Assembly: GCA_905206195.1 (NCBI GenBank)
Contig: CAJLGN010000118.1
Location: 1 to 5,534 of the forward strand
Reading direction: 5' to 3'
Source: an uncultured Roseburia sp.
GTDB lineage: Bacteria; Bacillota; Clostridia; Lachnospirales; Lachnospiraceae
Length of the DNA stretch: 5,534 nucleotides
Each line of letters opens with the position of its first letter. The first letter of the stretch is position 1. This document shows positions 1-5,534 of the stretch, one piece after another. The position numbers and the translations under genes are program-made. The notes below the pieces were generated by a model. It saw only the letters and a list, made by a program, of their open reading frames with translations, had not been told where the DNA came from and did no database searches.

Positions 1-689
1 ACAGACACGAAGTTCCCCGGGGGCGGCACCTGCCCACTGCACTCTCTGTCGATAAAGCCCGCATAGTCATTATCTGGAATAAAACAGATCTCCTGACTAT
101 CCTTTTTCTGTGCAACCATCAGTCCAATCTCCCCGGCAATCGAGCGGATCTCATCCTTGGTATAGGCCCCTACCGGCATCAGCGTGCGCGCAAGCTGATC
201 CTGCGTCAGGTTAAACAATGCGTAAGTCTGATCCTTTGCCGCCGTGACGGAATTGCGGATCGCATATCTGCCGTTCGCGAGGCGCTCCACTCTGGCGTAG
301 TGTCCTGTGGCAATATAGTCGGCCCCAATCTCCAGACTCCGTCCAAGAAGCGACTCCCACTTGACATAGCGGTTGCAGGCGATACACGGGTTTGGCGTGC
401 GGCCCCGCAGATATTCCGCCATAAAATAATCCATGACATTTTCTTTAAACTCCCGCTTGAAATTCATCACATAATAGGGAATCTCCAGTCGCTCCGCCAC
501 CCTTCTCGCATCGTCCACCGCAGAAAGTCCGCAGCACCCGCCGTTCTCCGACTCGGTGAAATGATCCTCATCCTGCCAGATCTGCATCGTGACGCCGATC
601 ACATCGTATCCTTCTTCTTTCAACAAATATGCCGCAACGGAGGAATCTACTCCGCCCGACATACCGACTACCACTTTTTTTCCTGCCAT
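1..689 (-). CDS. mnmA: tRNA-specific 2-thiouridylase MnmA (3' end outside window)
   Basis: MnmA (TrmU) activates U34 of the Lys, Glu and Gln tRNAs with ATP and inserts sulfur to give 2-thiouridine in the wobble position; it acts in the cytoplasm. The visible 229 residues form an uninterrupted frame that leaves the window; family members are about 350-370 residues, so roughly a third is missing. Seen: the N-terminal PP-loop ATP site SGGVDSS at residues 11-17, [13 protein letters not shown] at 50-62, NPCIACN with the first catalytic cysteine at 102, ATGHYA at 127-132, KDQTYALFN at 152-160, and SQEICFIP with the second catalytic cysteine at 202. The start at 689 is supported by AGGAG (700-696), six bases upstream. 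The gene begins 32 bases after the terminator hairpin of the preceding gene, so it probably has its own promoter or depends on readthrough. The identification is very secure. Confidence 0.97.
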   Translation of the reverse strand, partial: MAGKKVVVGMSGGVDSSVAAYLLKEEGYDVIGVTMQIWQDEDHFTESENGGCCGLSAVDDARRVAERLEIPYYVMNFKREFKENVMDYFMAEYLRGRTPNPCIACNRYVKWESLLGRSLEIGADYIATGHYARVERLANGRYAIRNSVTAAKDQTYALFNLTQDQLARTLMPVGAYTKDEIRSIAGEIGLMVAQKKDSQEICFIPDNDYAGFIDRECSGQVPPPGNFVS

Positions 690-695
690 CAAAAT

Positions 696-700
696 CTCCT
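696..700 (-). promoter_or_regulatory. Ribosome binding site of mnmA
   Basis: AGGAG lies six bases before the ATG at 689 and fixes the mnmA start. No convincing sigma-A promoter was found between 690 and 811. A partial extended -10 (TGTTATATC at 760-752) has no matching -35 element. Confidence 0.8.
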
Positions 701-720
701 AATCTATTTTCCTGCAATAC

Positions 721-752
721 GAAAAACAGATGAGGTTGCCATATCTCATCTG
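721..752 (-). terminator. Rho-independent terminator after the FliD-like gene
   Basis: On the minus strand, CAGATGAG (752-745) pairs perfectly with CTCATCTG (734-727) over eight bases around a ten-base loop, and TTTTTC follows immediately. It lies about 60 bases after the TAG stop at 812-814 and 32 bases before the mnmA start. The placement fits termination of the FliD-like transcript. The run of A on the plus strand lies on the wrong side for plus-strand termination. Confidence 0.85.
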
Positions 753-811
753 ATATAACAGCCTCATCTTATGATCTCTCTATTTATCACCTTGCCCCCA
801 TACACTGCACA

Positions 812-1597
812 CTATATCACGGAGTTGTACATCTCACCCGTAGTATAGTTATAGGTATATACGCCATTCTTACCGTAGGTGTTGGACTTCATCGCCTCAC
901 TCTTGGCGTAGGACTCTATGAGGGACGCCTGCGCGTCCACCTGATAGCCGTAGGAACCTCTCGCCGCAAACAGTGCCTTCACATCCTCCATGCCCGCTTC
1001 CTTAAAGACTTTCTCATCCACCTGAAGCTTATTGCCCTCTCCGATCGTGATCCCGATCTTCCCGAGCATTCTTTCATTCACCTTAGAGTAGTTCACCATA
1101 TTCCTTGCTGCCCGCAGAATACTTGTGGTATTAGAATCTGCAGCTGTGTCAATCAAGCTGTTGTAATCATCCACAAACGAACTCACCGCTTTGTAAATAG
1201 AATCCTTATTATAATCCGTTGTGGTAACTCCCTCCTTGTCGGTGGTCGTCACTTTCTCGAATACGGAACTCTTGCCGGACGCCAAAAGCTTCTCCGCGGA
1301 ACTCTTCATCGCTCCCGCCGCGTCCTCCACCCTTGCGAGCGTCTTGGTGTCATCCTTTGCAGTCGAGGAGAAAAGCGCCTGCTTCACTGCGTCATTCCCA
1401 CCATCCTTCGCATAATAGGCACTCAGCAGTCTGCCATAACTGCCGTTGCGAATAGTGGCATAATCACTGTAATTGATGCCGAGCATATCCACACCTCCAC
1501 CAAAGAGAGACATATTGTTACCCGCTCTGCTGTTGTTACCCAGACTGGAGAACAAAACTCCAATCGACGCTGAATCATATGCTGAAATCGTTGCCAT
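812..1597 (-). CDS. FliD C-terminal-like protein, possible flagellum-associated orphan
   Basis: The product is 261 residues, has no cysteine and shows no signal peptide or membrane segment. Residues 1-70 are rich in Ser, Gly, Asn and Tyr (for example SLFGGG at 30-35 and a Tyr-rich stretch at 43-62). The central and C-terminal part (about 115-235) resembles the C-terminal region of the flagellar filament cap FliD: AVSSFVDDYNSLID at 137-150, LGKIGITIGEGNKLQVDE at 178-195, then VKALF at 206-210 and a helical stretch through SLIESYAKSEAMKS. True FliD is much longer, with an N-terminal FliD_N region that is absent here. The start at 1597 has AAGGGAG seven bases upstream; an in-frame ATG at 1654 has no such site and would fall within the inferred leader. 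The gene has its own promoter region and terminator and no flagellar gene beside it. The resemblance is by eye: the gene being real is near certain, the FliD relation is moderate, and a flagellar role is inference. Confidence 0.85.
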   Translation of the reverse strand: MATISAYDSASIGVLFSSLGNNSRAGNNMSLFGGGVDMLGINYSDYATIRNGSYGRLLSAYYAKDGGNDAVKQALFSSTAKDDTKTLARVEDAAGAMKSSAEKLLASGKSSVFEKVTTTDKEGVTTTDYNKDSIYKAVSSFVDDYNSLIDTAADSNTTSILRAARNMVNYSKVNERMLGKIGITIGEGNKLQVDEKVFKEAGMEDVKALFAARGSYGYQVDAQASLIESYAKSEAMKSNTYGKNGVYTYNYTTGEMYNSVI

Positions 1598-1604
1598 ACT
1601 ATCA

Positions 1605-1611
1605 CTCCCTT
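1605..1611 (-). promoter_or_regulatory. Ribosome binding site of the FliD-like gene
   Basis: AAGGGAG stands seven bases before the ATG at 1597 and decides this start over the in-frame ATG at 1654. It contains a GGA, so a GGA-binding regulator such as CsrA could cover it. Confidence 0.75.
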
Positions 1612-1623
1612 GAAATAAAATCC

Positions 1624-1662
1624 TGACATCCGTGTCACTTATCCCACTGTCCATCCAGACAG
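1624..1662 (-). promoter_or_regulatory. Leader with two GGA-loop hairpins, CsrA-site-like
   Basis: In the untranslated leader of the FliD-like gene, CTGTC/GACAG (1662-1658 with 1651-1647) encloses TGGATG, and TGACA/TGTCA (1637-1633 with 1628-1624) encloses CGGA. Both loops present GGA. The second, ACACGGATGT, differs at one base from the ACARGGAUGU core of the known CsrA binding consensus. CsrA is known to repress flagellin translation in Bacillus through sites in the hag leader. The hairpins and motifs are seen directly; binding by CsrA is inference, and no csrA gene is in the window. Confidence 0.45.
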
Positions 1663-1680
1663 CGTTTGTATCTACTCTTT

Positions 1681-1707
1681 ATATCGTCATTCTATCCCGA
1701 TTTCTTA
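1681..1707 (-). promoter_or_regulatory. Sigma-D (sigma-28) type promoter candidate
   Basis: TAAG (1707-1704), a 15-base spacer and GACGATAT (1688-1681) match the Gram-positive flagellar sigma-D consensus TAAA-N15-GCCGATAT at 10 of 12 positions with ideal spacing. Transcription would start near 1674, giving a leader of about 75 bases. It overlaps an equally good sigma-A candidate, so it may be coincidental. The flagellum-like product downstream raises its plausibility. Confidence 0.45.
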
Positions 1708-1717
1708 GGTCTTTCAA
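1689..1717 (-). promoter_or_regulatory. Sigma-A type promoter candidate for the FliD-like gene
   Basis: TTGAAA (1717-1712), a 17-base spacer and TAGAAT (1694-1689) match the housekeeping consensus at 10 of 12 positions with optimal spacing. The DNA just upstream is AT-rich with two runs of A, as in an UP element. Transcription would start near 1682. It is the strongest housekeeping-type promoter seen in the window. Confidence 0.6.
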
Positions 1718-1750
1718 GCATTTTTACCATTTTTAATGGCAGAAAATGCT
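1717..1750 (-). repeat. AT-rich interrupted inverted repeat abutting the promoter
   Basis: AGCATTTT (1750-1743 on the minus strand) pairs with AAAATGCT (1724-1717) over eight bases. Inside it CCATT/AATGG (1739-1735 and 1731-1727) pairs over five bases around AAA. The outer arm ends on the first base of the candidate -35 element. It could be an operator, part of an UP element, or remnants of a terminator for the operon upstream; no T-run follows on the minus strand. Confidence 0.5.
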
Positions 1751-1766
1751 CTGTCGCCCCAGAGGC
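1741..1766 (-). terminator. Weak terminator-like hairpin after the CBS-ACT gene
   Basis: Five bases past the stop codon (1774-1772), GCCTCTG (1766-1760) pairs with CAGAGC (1753-1748) with one bulged base around a six-base GC-rich loop, followed by ATTTTCT. The short stem and T-run make it a weak intrinsic terminator at best. Its position at the end of the operon, before a new promoter, supports the call. Confidence 0.4.
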
Positions 1767-1771
1767 TTCCT

Positions 1772-2410
1772 TTAGTTTTGATCATTGTATTTTACATCGC
1801 GCACATCGTAGCCCTTGCGTTCCAAGGAGCGAACCACCCTGTCAAAATCCGGCGCCTCCACGCGCAGAAAAATCTCTGCCAGATCCATCACCTCCGTCGG
1901 AATGACCATAACGTTGCAGATGTTGCCCCCCTCCTTGGCGATCAGCTCGCAGATCTTCCCGATCACCCCACGGATATCATAGGTGTAAATCGCCATGGAA
2001 TTGTGCTTGTTGCCAAAAATCTTTTGATATTCCTTGAACACCGCCTGCTGCGTCACGATTCCAAGCAGCAGATTTCCCTCACTCGTAATCGGAATAAAGC
2101 GCGCCTTGGAGGCGATAAACTGTGCTGCTGCCTCCTCGATCCTCGTATTCTCATGGATCGTATCGATTTTGCTTCTCATGAGATCACGCACCTTCTTGGA
2201 GCAAAACTCCTCTCTGGTACCCTCATAATTCCTAAAGTACTCCTCAAACATATACTGCTTTGACAGCACGCCGATAAACTCCTGCCCATTCACCACCGGA
2301 AGCGAGAGCAGCCTCTGCTCATCAATGATCTTTAACGCCTCCCCGACCGTGTTGTCAACACTGATGCATGCCAAATCCTTAAAGGGCATCATAATCGCTT
2401 TTACCCGCAT
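1772..2410 (-). CDS. AcuB-like protein with two CBS domains and a C-terminal ACT domain
   Basis: The protein is 212 residues, close to the length of Bacillus AcuB, and has the same layout. A first CBS motif covers about 1-57 (MMPF start, LLSLPVVNGQEFIGVLS at 34-50). A second covers about 74-130 (VRDLMRS at 74-80, ARFIPITSEGNLLLGIVTQ at 103-121). An ACT domain covers about 139-208 (YDIRGVIGKICELIAKEGGNI at 144-164, then EIFLRVEA). CBS pairs usually bind adenosine nucleotides such as AMP or ATP, and ACT domains bind amino acids, so a ligand-sensing regulatory role is likely; target and ligand are unknown. No transmembrane or catalytic domain is present. The start has a near-perfect AAGGAGGT (2425-2418) seven bases upstream. 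It follows ung by 31 bases and is probably last in the operon. No acetoin genes are adjacent, so the acuB name is not assigned. Confidence 0.93.
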   Translation of the reverse strand: MRVKAIMMPFKDLACISVDNTVGEALKIIDEQRLLSLPVVNGQEFIGVLSKQYMFEEYFRNYEGTREEFCSKKVRDLMRSKIDTIHENTRIEEAAAQFIASKARFIPITSEGNLLLGIVTQQAVFKEYQKIFGNKHNSMAIYTYDIRGVIGKICELIAKEGGNICNVMVIPTEVMDLAEIFLRVEAPDFDRVVRSLERKGYDVRDVKYNDQN

Positions 2411-2441
2411 GACAAATACCTCCTTGTCTGTATGTCCATCG

Positions 2442-3119
2442 TTATAGATTCTCGATCTGCCAGTCGATCGATCCCGCCCCGTTCGCCGTCAGATATTCAT
2501 TTGCTCTGCTAAAATGTCCACATCCAAAAAATCCGCGATACGCCGACAGTGGACTTGGATGAGGTGCCTTTAAAACCAGATGCTTCGGATTTGTCAACAT
2601 CGGCGCCTTCATCTGTGCCGGACGCCCCCAGAGGAAATACACAATCGGACGATCCTGCGCATTGACTGCCTCAATCACTGCGTCTGTAAACTGTTCCCAG
2701 CCTCTTCCCTGATGGGAGTTTGCCTGGTGCGCCCGCACCGTCAGCACGGTGTTTAGAAGCAGCACCCCCTGATCCGCCCATTTTTTTAGATAACCGTTGT
2801 TTGGAATGTAGCAGCCCAGCTCATCCTGCAGCTCCTTATAAATATTCTGCAGGGACGGTGGAATCTCCTTCTGCCCGGGCAAAACGGAAAAGGAGAGCCC
2901 ATGTGCCTGATTCACATTGTGATAGGGATCCTGCCCCAGCAGAAGAACCTTAACGCTGCTAAGAGGCGTAAAATGAAACGCGTTAAAAATGTCATCCGCC
3001 GGCGGATATACAGTAGCCTTGCTGTATTCTTCCCGCACAAAGTTGTATAGCTGGCGATAATACGGCTTGTGAAACTCTCCCTCCACCGCCGGTAGCCAAT
3101 CATTATCAATCATCGACAT
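2442..3119 (-). CDS. ung: Uracil-DNA glycosylase, family 1
   Basis: Ung removes uracil from DNA after cytosine deamination or dUTP misincorporation, starting base excision repair. The protein is 225 residues, the usual length. Seen: GQDPYH at 62-67 with catalytic Asp64, AHGLSFSV at 72-79 in the uracil pocket region, GVLLLNTVLTV at 118-128 with the uracil-binding Asn123, WGRPAQ at 164-169, and HPSPLS at 187-192 with catalytic His187, followed by GFFGCGHFS. These key residues fall on the same numbers as in the E. coli enzyme, which supports the chosen start. The open frame extends upstream to 3326 inside hisF, but AAAGGAGAGG sits just before 3119, and the extension is only the shadow of hisF. 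A second ATG at 3113 is possible. The gene follows hisF by 19 bases and is likely co-transcribed with it. Confidence 0.98.
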   Translation of the reverse strand: MSMIDNDWLPAVEGEFHKPYYRQLYNFVREEYSKATVYPPADDIFNAFHFTPLSSVKVLLLGQDPYHNVNQAHGLSFSVLPGQKEIPPSLQNIYKELQDELGCYIPNNGYLKKWADQGVLLLNTVLTVRAHQANSHQGRGWEQFTDAVIEAVNAQDRPIVYFLWGRPAQMKAPMLTNPKHLVLKAPHPSPLSAYRGFFGCGHFSRANEYLTANGAGSIDWQIENL

Positions 3120-3122
3120 AAG

Positions 3123-3132
3123 CCTCTCCTTT
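3123..3132 (-). promoter_or_regulatory. Ribosome binding site that fixes the ung start
   Basis: AAAGGAGAGG lies between the hisF stop and the ATG at 3119, with the GGAG core six bases from the start codon. It rules out the much longer open frame that overlaps hisF. Confidence 0.85.
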
Positions 3133-3138
3133 CTGCCC

Positions 3139-3900
3139 CTAGCACCGCACTGGCAGACCGCGCTCCGCCAGATATTCCTTGAGGTCAGAGATCTCGAGCT
3201 CCTTATAATGAAATAAGGATGCCGCCAACGCCGCATCGGCTCCACCCACAGTGAGGGCGTCATAAAAATGTTCCCTCGCCCCCGCGCCCCCGGATGCGAT
3301 GACCGGAATCGAAACATGCTCCGCAATCTGCCTTGTCAGTCTGAGGTCGTAGCCTGCCTTCGTGCCGTCACAATCCATACTGGTGAGCAGAATCTCTCCA
3401 GCCCCCAGCTGCTCCGCGCGCATCGCCCACTCCACCGCATCCATTTCTGTATCGATGCGGCCGCCGTTTTTATAGATATTCCACCCCAGACCATCCGCGC
3501 GCCCTCTCGCATCAATTGCCACAACCACGCACTGGCTTCCAAATTTATCTGCCGCCTCGGAAATCAACTCCGGCCTGTCGATCGCTGAGGAATTGATCGA
3601 TATCTTATCCGCGCCCTCCCGAAGCAGCACCTTAAAATCCTCCACAGTGCGGATTCCCCCGCCCACAGTGAATGGAATAAACACCCTTTCGGCGACGCGT
3701 CGCACCATTTCAACAACCGTTGCCCTGGCGTCCGATGTCGCTGTGATATCCAAAAATACCAGCTCATCGGCTCCCGCCCGATCGTACGCCTCCGCAATCT
3801 CCACCGGATCCCCGGCATCCTTTAAATCGACGAAATTAACACCCTTTACCACACGCCCATTTTTCACGTCCAGACATGGAATGATTCTCTTCGTAAACAT
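3139..3900 (-). CDS. hisF: Imidazole glycerol phosphate synthase, cyclase subunit HisF
   Basis: HisF takes ammonia from HisH and, with PRFAR, makes imidazole glycerol phosphate and AICAR in histidine synthesis. The protein is 253 residues, full length for this (beta-alpha)8 barrel. Seen: [19 protein letters not shown] at 5-23 with catalytic Asp11, DITATSDAR at 51-59, the phosphate-loop motif VGGGIRT at 79-85, SINSSA at 101-106, VVAIDARG at 126-133 with catalytic Asp130, [15 protein letters not shown] in the region after 165, ASGGAG, and a C-terminal ALAASLFHY phosphate-binding segment. The start has GGAGG (3911-3907) six bases upstream. It begins 12 bases after the hisH stop, so the two subunits are almost certainly translated from one message. 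Nothing appears broken or unusual. Confidence 0.99.
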   Translation of the reverse strand: MFTKRIIPCLDVKNGRVVKGVNFVDLKDAGDPVEIAEAYDRAGADELVFLDITATSDARATVVEMVRRVAERVFIPFTVGGGIRTVEDFKVLLREGADKISINSSAIDRPELISEAADKFGSQCVVVAIDARGRADGLGWNIYKNGGRIDTEMDAVEWAMRAEQLGAGEILLTSMDCDGTKAGYDLRLTRQIAEHVSIPVIASGGAGAREHFYDALTVGGADAALAASLFHYKELEISDLKEYLAERGLPVRC

Positions 3901-3912
3901 CCTGCGCCTCCG

Positions 3913-4542
3913 TTATATTTCCGCAAAATTCTTAAGGATCGAAAGTCCCACAGCACTGCTCTTCTCCGGATGGAACTGGCACGCAAAAATATTTTCCTTT
4001 TCCACAGAGGCGTGAATTTCGACACCGTACTCCGTGACTGCTTTTACGATCGACACATCCTTTGCCTCGAGATAATAAGAGTGCACAAAATAGACATAGA
4101 GCCCCTCTCCCCCCTTGCGCGGCAAAGCGGAAAACAGCCTCCCCTCACGCGGAAGCACAAGAGCATTCCATCCAATATGGGGAATCTTTAAGCCCGGATT
4201 TGCGGGAATCCGCAAAATACTTCCCCGCAACAGACCAAGTCCCTCCACCCCGCCACTCTCCTCACTCCCATCAAAAAGCAGCTGAAGCCCGAGACAGATT
4301 CCCAGGAATGGCTTGCCACTCTCCGTCACCTGCCGGATCACCTTGTCTAACTCATACTTTCTAAGCTGCTCCATCGCCATCCCAAAGGAACCGACTCCCG
4401 GAAGTACCACCTTATGAGCGCGCTGTATCTCCCTGTGATCCCTTGTGATCACGCACGCCTCACCGAGCGCGCCAAACGCTTTCTCCACACTCCGCAAATT
4501 GCCCGCATCGTAATCAATAATCGCAATCATTCTCCGCCCCAT
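3913..4542 (-). CDS. hisH: Imidazole glycerol phosphate synthase, glutaminase subunit HisH
   Basis: HisH hydrolyses glutamine and channels ammonia to HisF. It is a class I glutamine amidotransferase of 209 residues as called, matching the family. Seen: IAIIDYDAGNLRSVEKA at 6-22, the oxyanion-hole region LPGVGSF at 47-53, nucleophile Cys83 in GICLGLQLLF at 81-90, KIPHIGWN before the middle of the C-terminal half, YFVHSYY, and the catalytic pair His191 and Glu193 in QFHPEKS. Start choice is uncertain. The ATG at 4542 has GGAG nine bases upstream, while the internal ATG at 4530 gives the typical family N-terminus (MIAIIDY) but has GGAG only one base away. It follows the membrane protein gene by 21 bases and precedes hisF by 12 bases. 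Confidence 0.98.
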   Translation of the reverse strand: MGRRMIAIIDYDAGNLRSVEKAFGALGEACVITRDHREIQRAHKVVLPGVGSFGMAMEQLRKYELDKVIRQVTESGKPFLGICLGLQLLFDGSEESGGVEGLGLLRGSILRIPANPGLKIPHIGWNALVLPREGRLFSALPRKGGEGLYVYFVHSYYLEAKDVSIVKAVTEYGVEIHASVEKENIFACQFHPEKSSAVGLSILKNFAEI

Positions 4543-4563
4543 CTACGGCATCTCCAAGACACC

Positions 4564-5534
4564 TTACTCCATCAGATTTGCTCCTGCCAGGATCGCATAG
4601 ACCTCTGTCGAGTAGGCCTCTCTATCGTCCTCTTCATACAATGCAAGTGCGCGCGCCTCATCGATTCCAAAGCTGCCAAGCGCCCCTACCGCCTGACCTC
4701 TCAAGAGTTCCATCTCCATGGCACATCCGTACGTCTGTGCCTCCGCGCTGTACCTCTCACATCTTCCGATGGTCCGGATCAAAGAGTCCAGCGCCATATC
4801 ATAGATCCCAGATTCGACAAAGCTCTGATATGCACTGTATCCACTCGCCACGTTCGCCATAATTCGATACTTCTCGTAAGTCTCTAAATCCTGCTCCTTC
4901 GGCTCCATACCCGCAATCTCCGCAAATGCAGCTTCATAATTGCCGTAATCAAAATCTTTTCCCGCATTCGCCATACTGTTGGAGTAACCAAAAAGATTTG
5001 TTCCCACAATCACCAGCGCAAGAAGTGATCCTGCCATAATAAATACCAGCATGACCGGAACTCTCGGCAGAGGCGGTGTGCGATCTGGCTCCACCGGTGC
5101 CTTGGGCCGCTTCTCTTTCTTAGCCTTTTTCTTCGCCCGCTCCTTTTTGGCGGCCTCCCGTTTGGCCTTCTTCTCCGCCTTTTCTTTGGCCTTCTTTTCC
5201 TGCTTCTCTCTCTTTTTCTTTTCTTCCAAATCCTCCGCCGCTTCCACTTGAGGCTGTGGCTCCTGGTCGAGTCCGCCACCCTCTAGCGTCTGGAGAATCT
5301 CCAGATTCTCGTCGGACATATCCCCATCTGCGCCAAATACAGCACTCTCCTCCAACGGCTGAATGGGCTGCACCTTTGCTGCCTGCTCCTGCTCATCCTC
5401 CCCGAAGAGAACATGGGATATCTTTTGAATAAAACTCTTTTCTCCGTCTTTTTCCATCTTCTTTTTGGCTTTCTCCCCTCGTTTTTTTCCTGTTGAAACA
5501 GGAGCCTCCGAAATTCTTTCATCCGGATTGGCAG
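4564..5534 (-). CDS. Lysine-rich single-pass membrane protein of unknown function (5' end outside window)
   Basis: I do not recognise a family. The frame is open from the stop at 4564-4566 to the window edge, giving 322 visible residues. The first ATG is at 5457 but has no well-spaced ribosome binding site: a GAGGGGAG stretch lies about 16 bases away. The 25 codons before it also read as a plausible Lys/Glu-rich protein, so the true start is probably upstream. Numbering from that ATG: an acidic region at about 20-80; a highly charged Lys/Glu/Ala/Arg segment at 78-118, likely a long helix; a proline-rich PDRTPPLPRVP at 124-134; a single hydrophobic segment at about 133-154; then an all-helical-looking domain at 165-297 with Tyr/Ala-rich stretches that faintly recall TPR repeats, with two cysteines at 233 and 245. 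The basic segment before the membrane helix suggests an inside N-terminus and an outside C-terminal domain. It lies 21 bases upstream of hisH, probably in the same transcript. Confidence 0.85.
   Translation of the reverse strand, partial: ANPDERISEAPVSTGKKRGEKAKKKMEKDGEKSFIQKISHVLFGEDEQEQAAKVQPIQPLEESAVFGADGDMSDENLEILQTLEGGGLDQEPQPQVEAAEDLEEKKKREKQEKKAKEKAEKKAKREAAKKERAKKKAKKEKRPKAPVEPDRTPPLPRVPVMLVFIMAGSLLALVIVGTNLFGYSNSMANAGKDFDYGNYEAAFAEIAGMEPKEQDLETYEKYRIMANVASGYSAYQSFVESGIYDMALDSLIRTIGRCERYSAEAQTYGCAMEMELLRGQAVGALGSFGIDEARALALYEEDDREAYSTEVYAILAGANLME

Noticed and set aside
300..758. Plus-strand open frame opposite mnmA
   Set aside because: It lies antisense to a clear mnmA frame, runs across the terminator hairpin, and shows no recognisable domain.
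690..811. Sigma-A promoter for mnmA in the spacer
   Set aside because: Only partial -10 elements were seen (for example TGTTATATC at 760-752), with no acceptable -35 at 16-18 bases.
1598..1654. Upstream in-frame ATG giving a 280-residue FliD-like protein
   Set aside because: It has no ribosome binding site, would translate through both leader hairpins, and the ATG at 1597 has AAGGGAG at the right distance.
1736..2263. Plus-strand open frame of 175 codons opposite the CBS-ACT gene
   Set aside because: The minus-strand gene has clear CBS and ACT domains and a perfect ribosome binding site; the antisense frame has no family features.
3120..3326. N-terminal extension of ung overlapping the end of hisF
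   Set aside because: The extra 69 residues are Arg/Ser-rich shadow sequence of hisF, family length and residue numbering match the 3119 start, and a strong ribosome binding site sits there.
4414..4887. Plus-strand open frame spanning hisH and the membrane protein gene
   Set aside because: It crosses a gene boundary antisense to two genes and its His/Arg/Pro-rich translation resembles no protein.
5100..5240. Low-complexity purine-rich tract as a possible tandem repeat or CRISPR-like array
   Set aside because: The repetition is irregular and follows Lys/Glu/Ala codons of the coding frame, with no constant repeat-spacer units.

Overview
The window looks like a chromosomal segment of a Gram-positive, low-to-mid GC member of the Clostridia, most likely a Lachnospiraceae-type bacterium. 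This is inferred from strong AGGAG-type ribosome binding sites, tight gene spacing, and the style of the MnmA, HisH/HisF, Ung and CBS-ACT proteins. The species cannot be named from the sequence. Every supported gene lies on the minus strand, so the region reads from high to low coordinates.

Right part (5534 to about 1750): five co-directional genes with gaps of 21, 12, 19 and 31 bases, which looks like one operon. The order is a lysine-rich single-pass membrane protein of unknown function (5' end outside the window), hisH, hisF, ung (uracil-DNA glycosylase) and an AcuB-like protein with two CBS domains and an ACT domain. HisH and HisF together form imidazole glycerol phosphate synthase, which links histidine and purine synthesis. 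No other his gene is in the window. A weak terminator-like hairpin follows the CBS-ACT gene.

Middle part (about 1750 to 721): a self-contained single-gene unit. It has an AT-rich inverted repeat, two overlapping promoter-like signals (sigma-A type and sigma-D/sigma-28 type), a leader of about 75-85 bases with two small GGA-loop hairpins, a 261-residue protein resembling the C-terminal part of the flagellar cap protein FliD, and a clear intrinsic terminator. This is the most interesting part of the window. It may be a flagellum-related orphan gene under flagellar-type transcriptional and CsrA-type translational control, but that is inference from motifs.

Left part (689 to 1): the first 229 codons of mnmA (tRNA 2-thiouridylase), running off the window edge. 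No tRNA, rRNA, CRISPR array, insertion sequence or other mobile element was seen. Apart from the FliD-like unit and the unknown membrane protein, the content is ordinary housekeeping.
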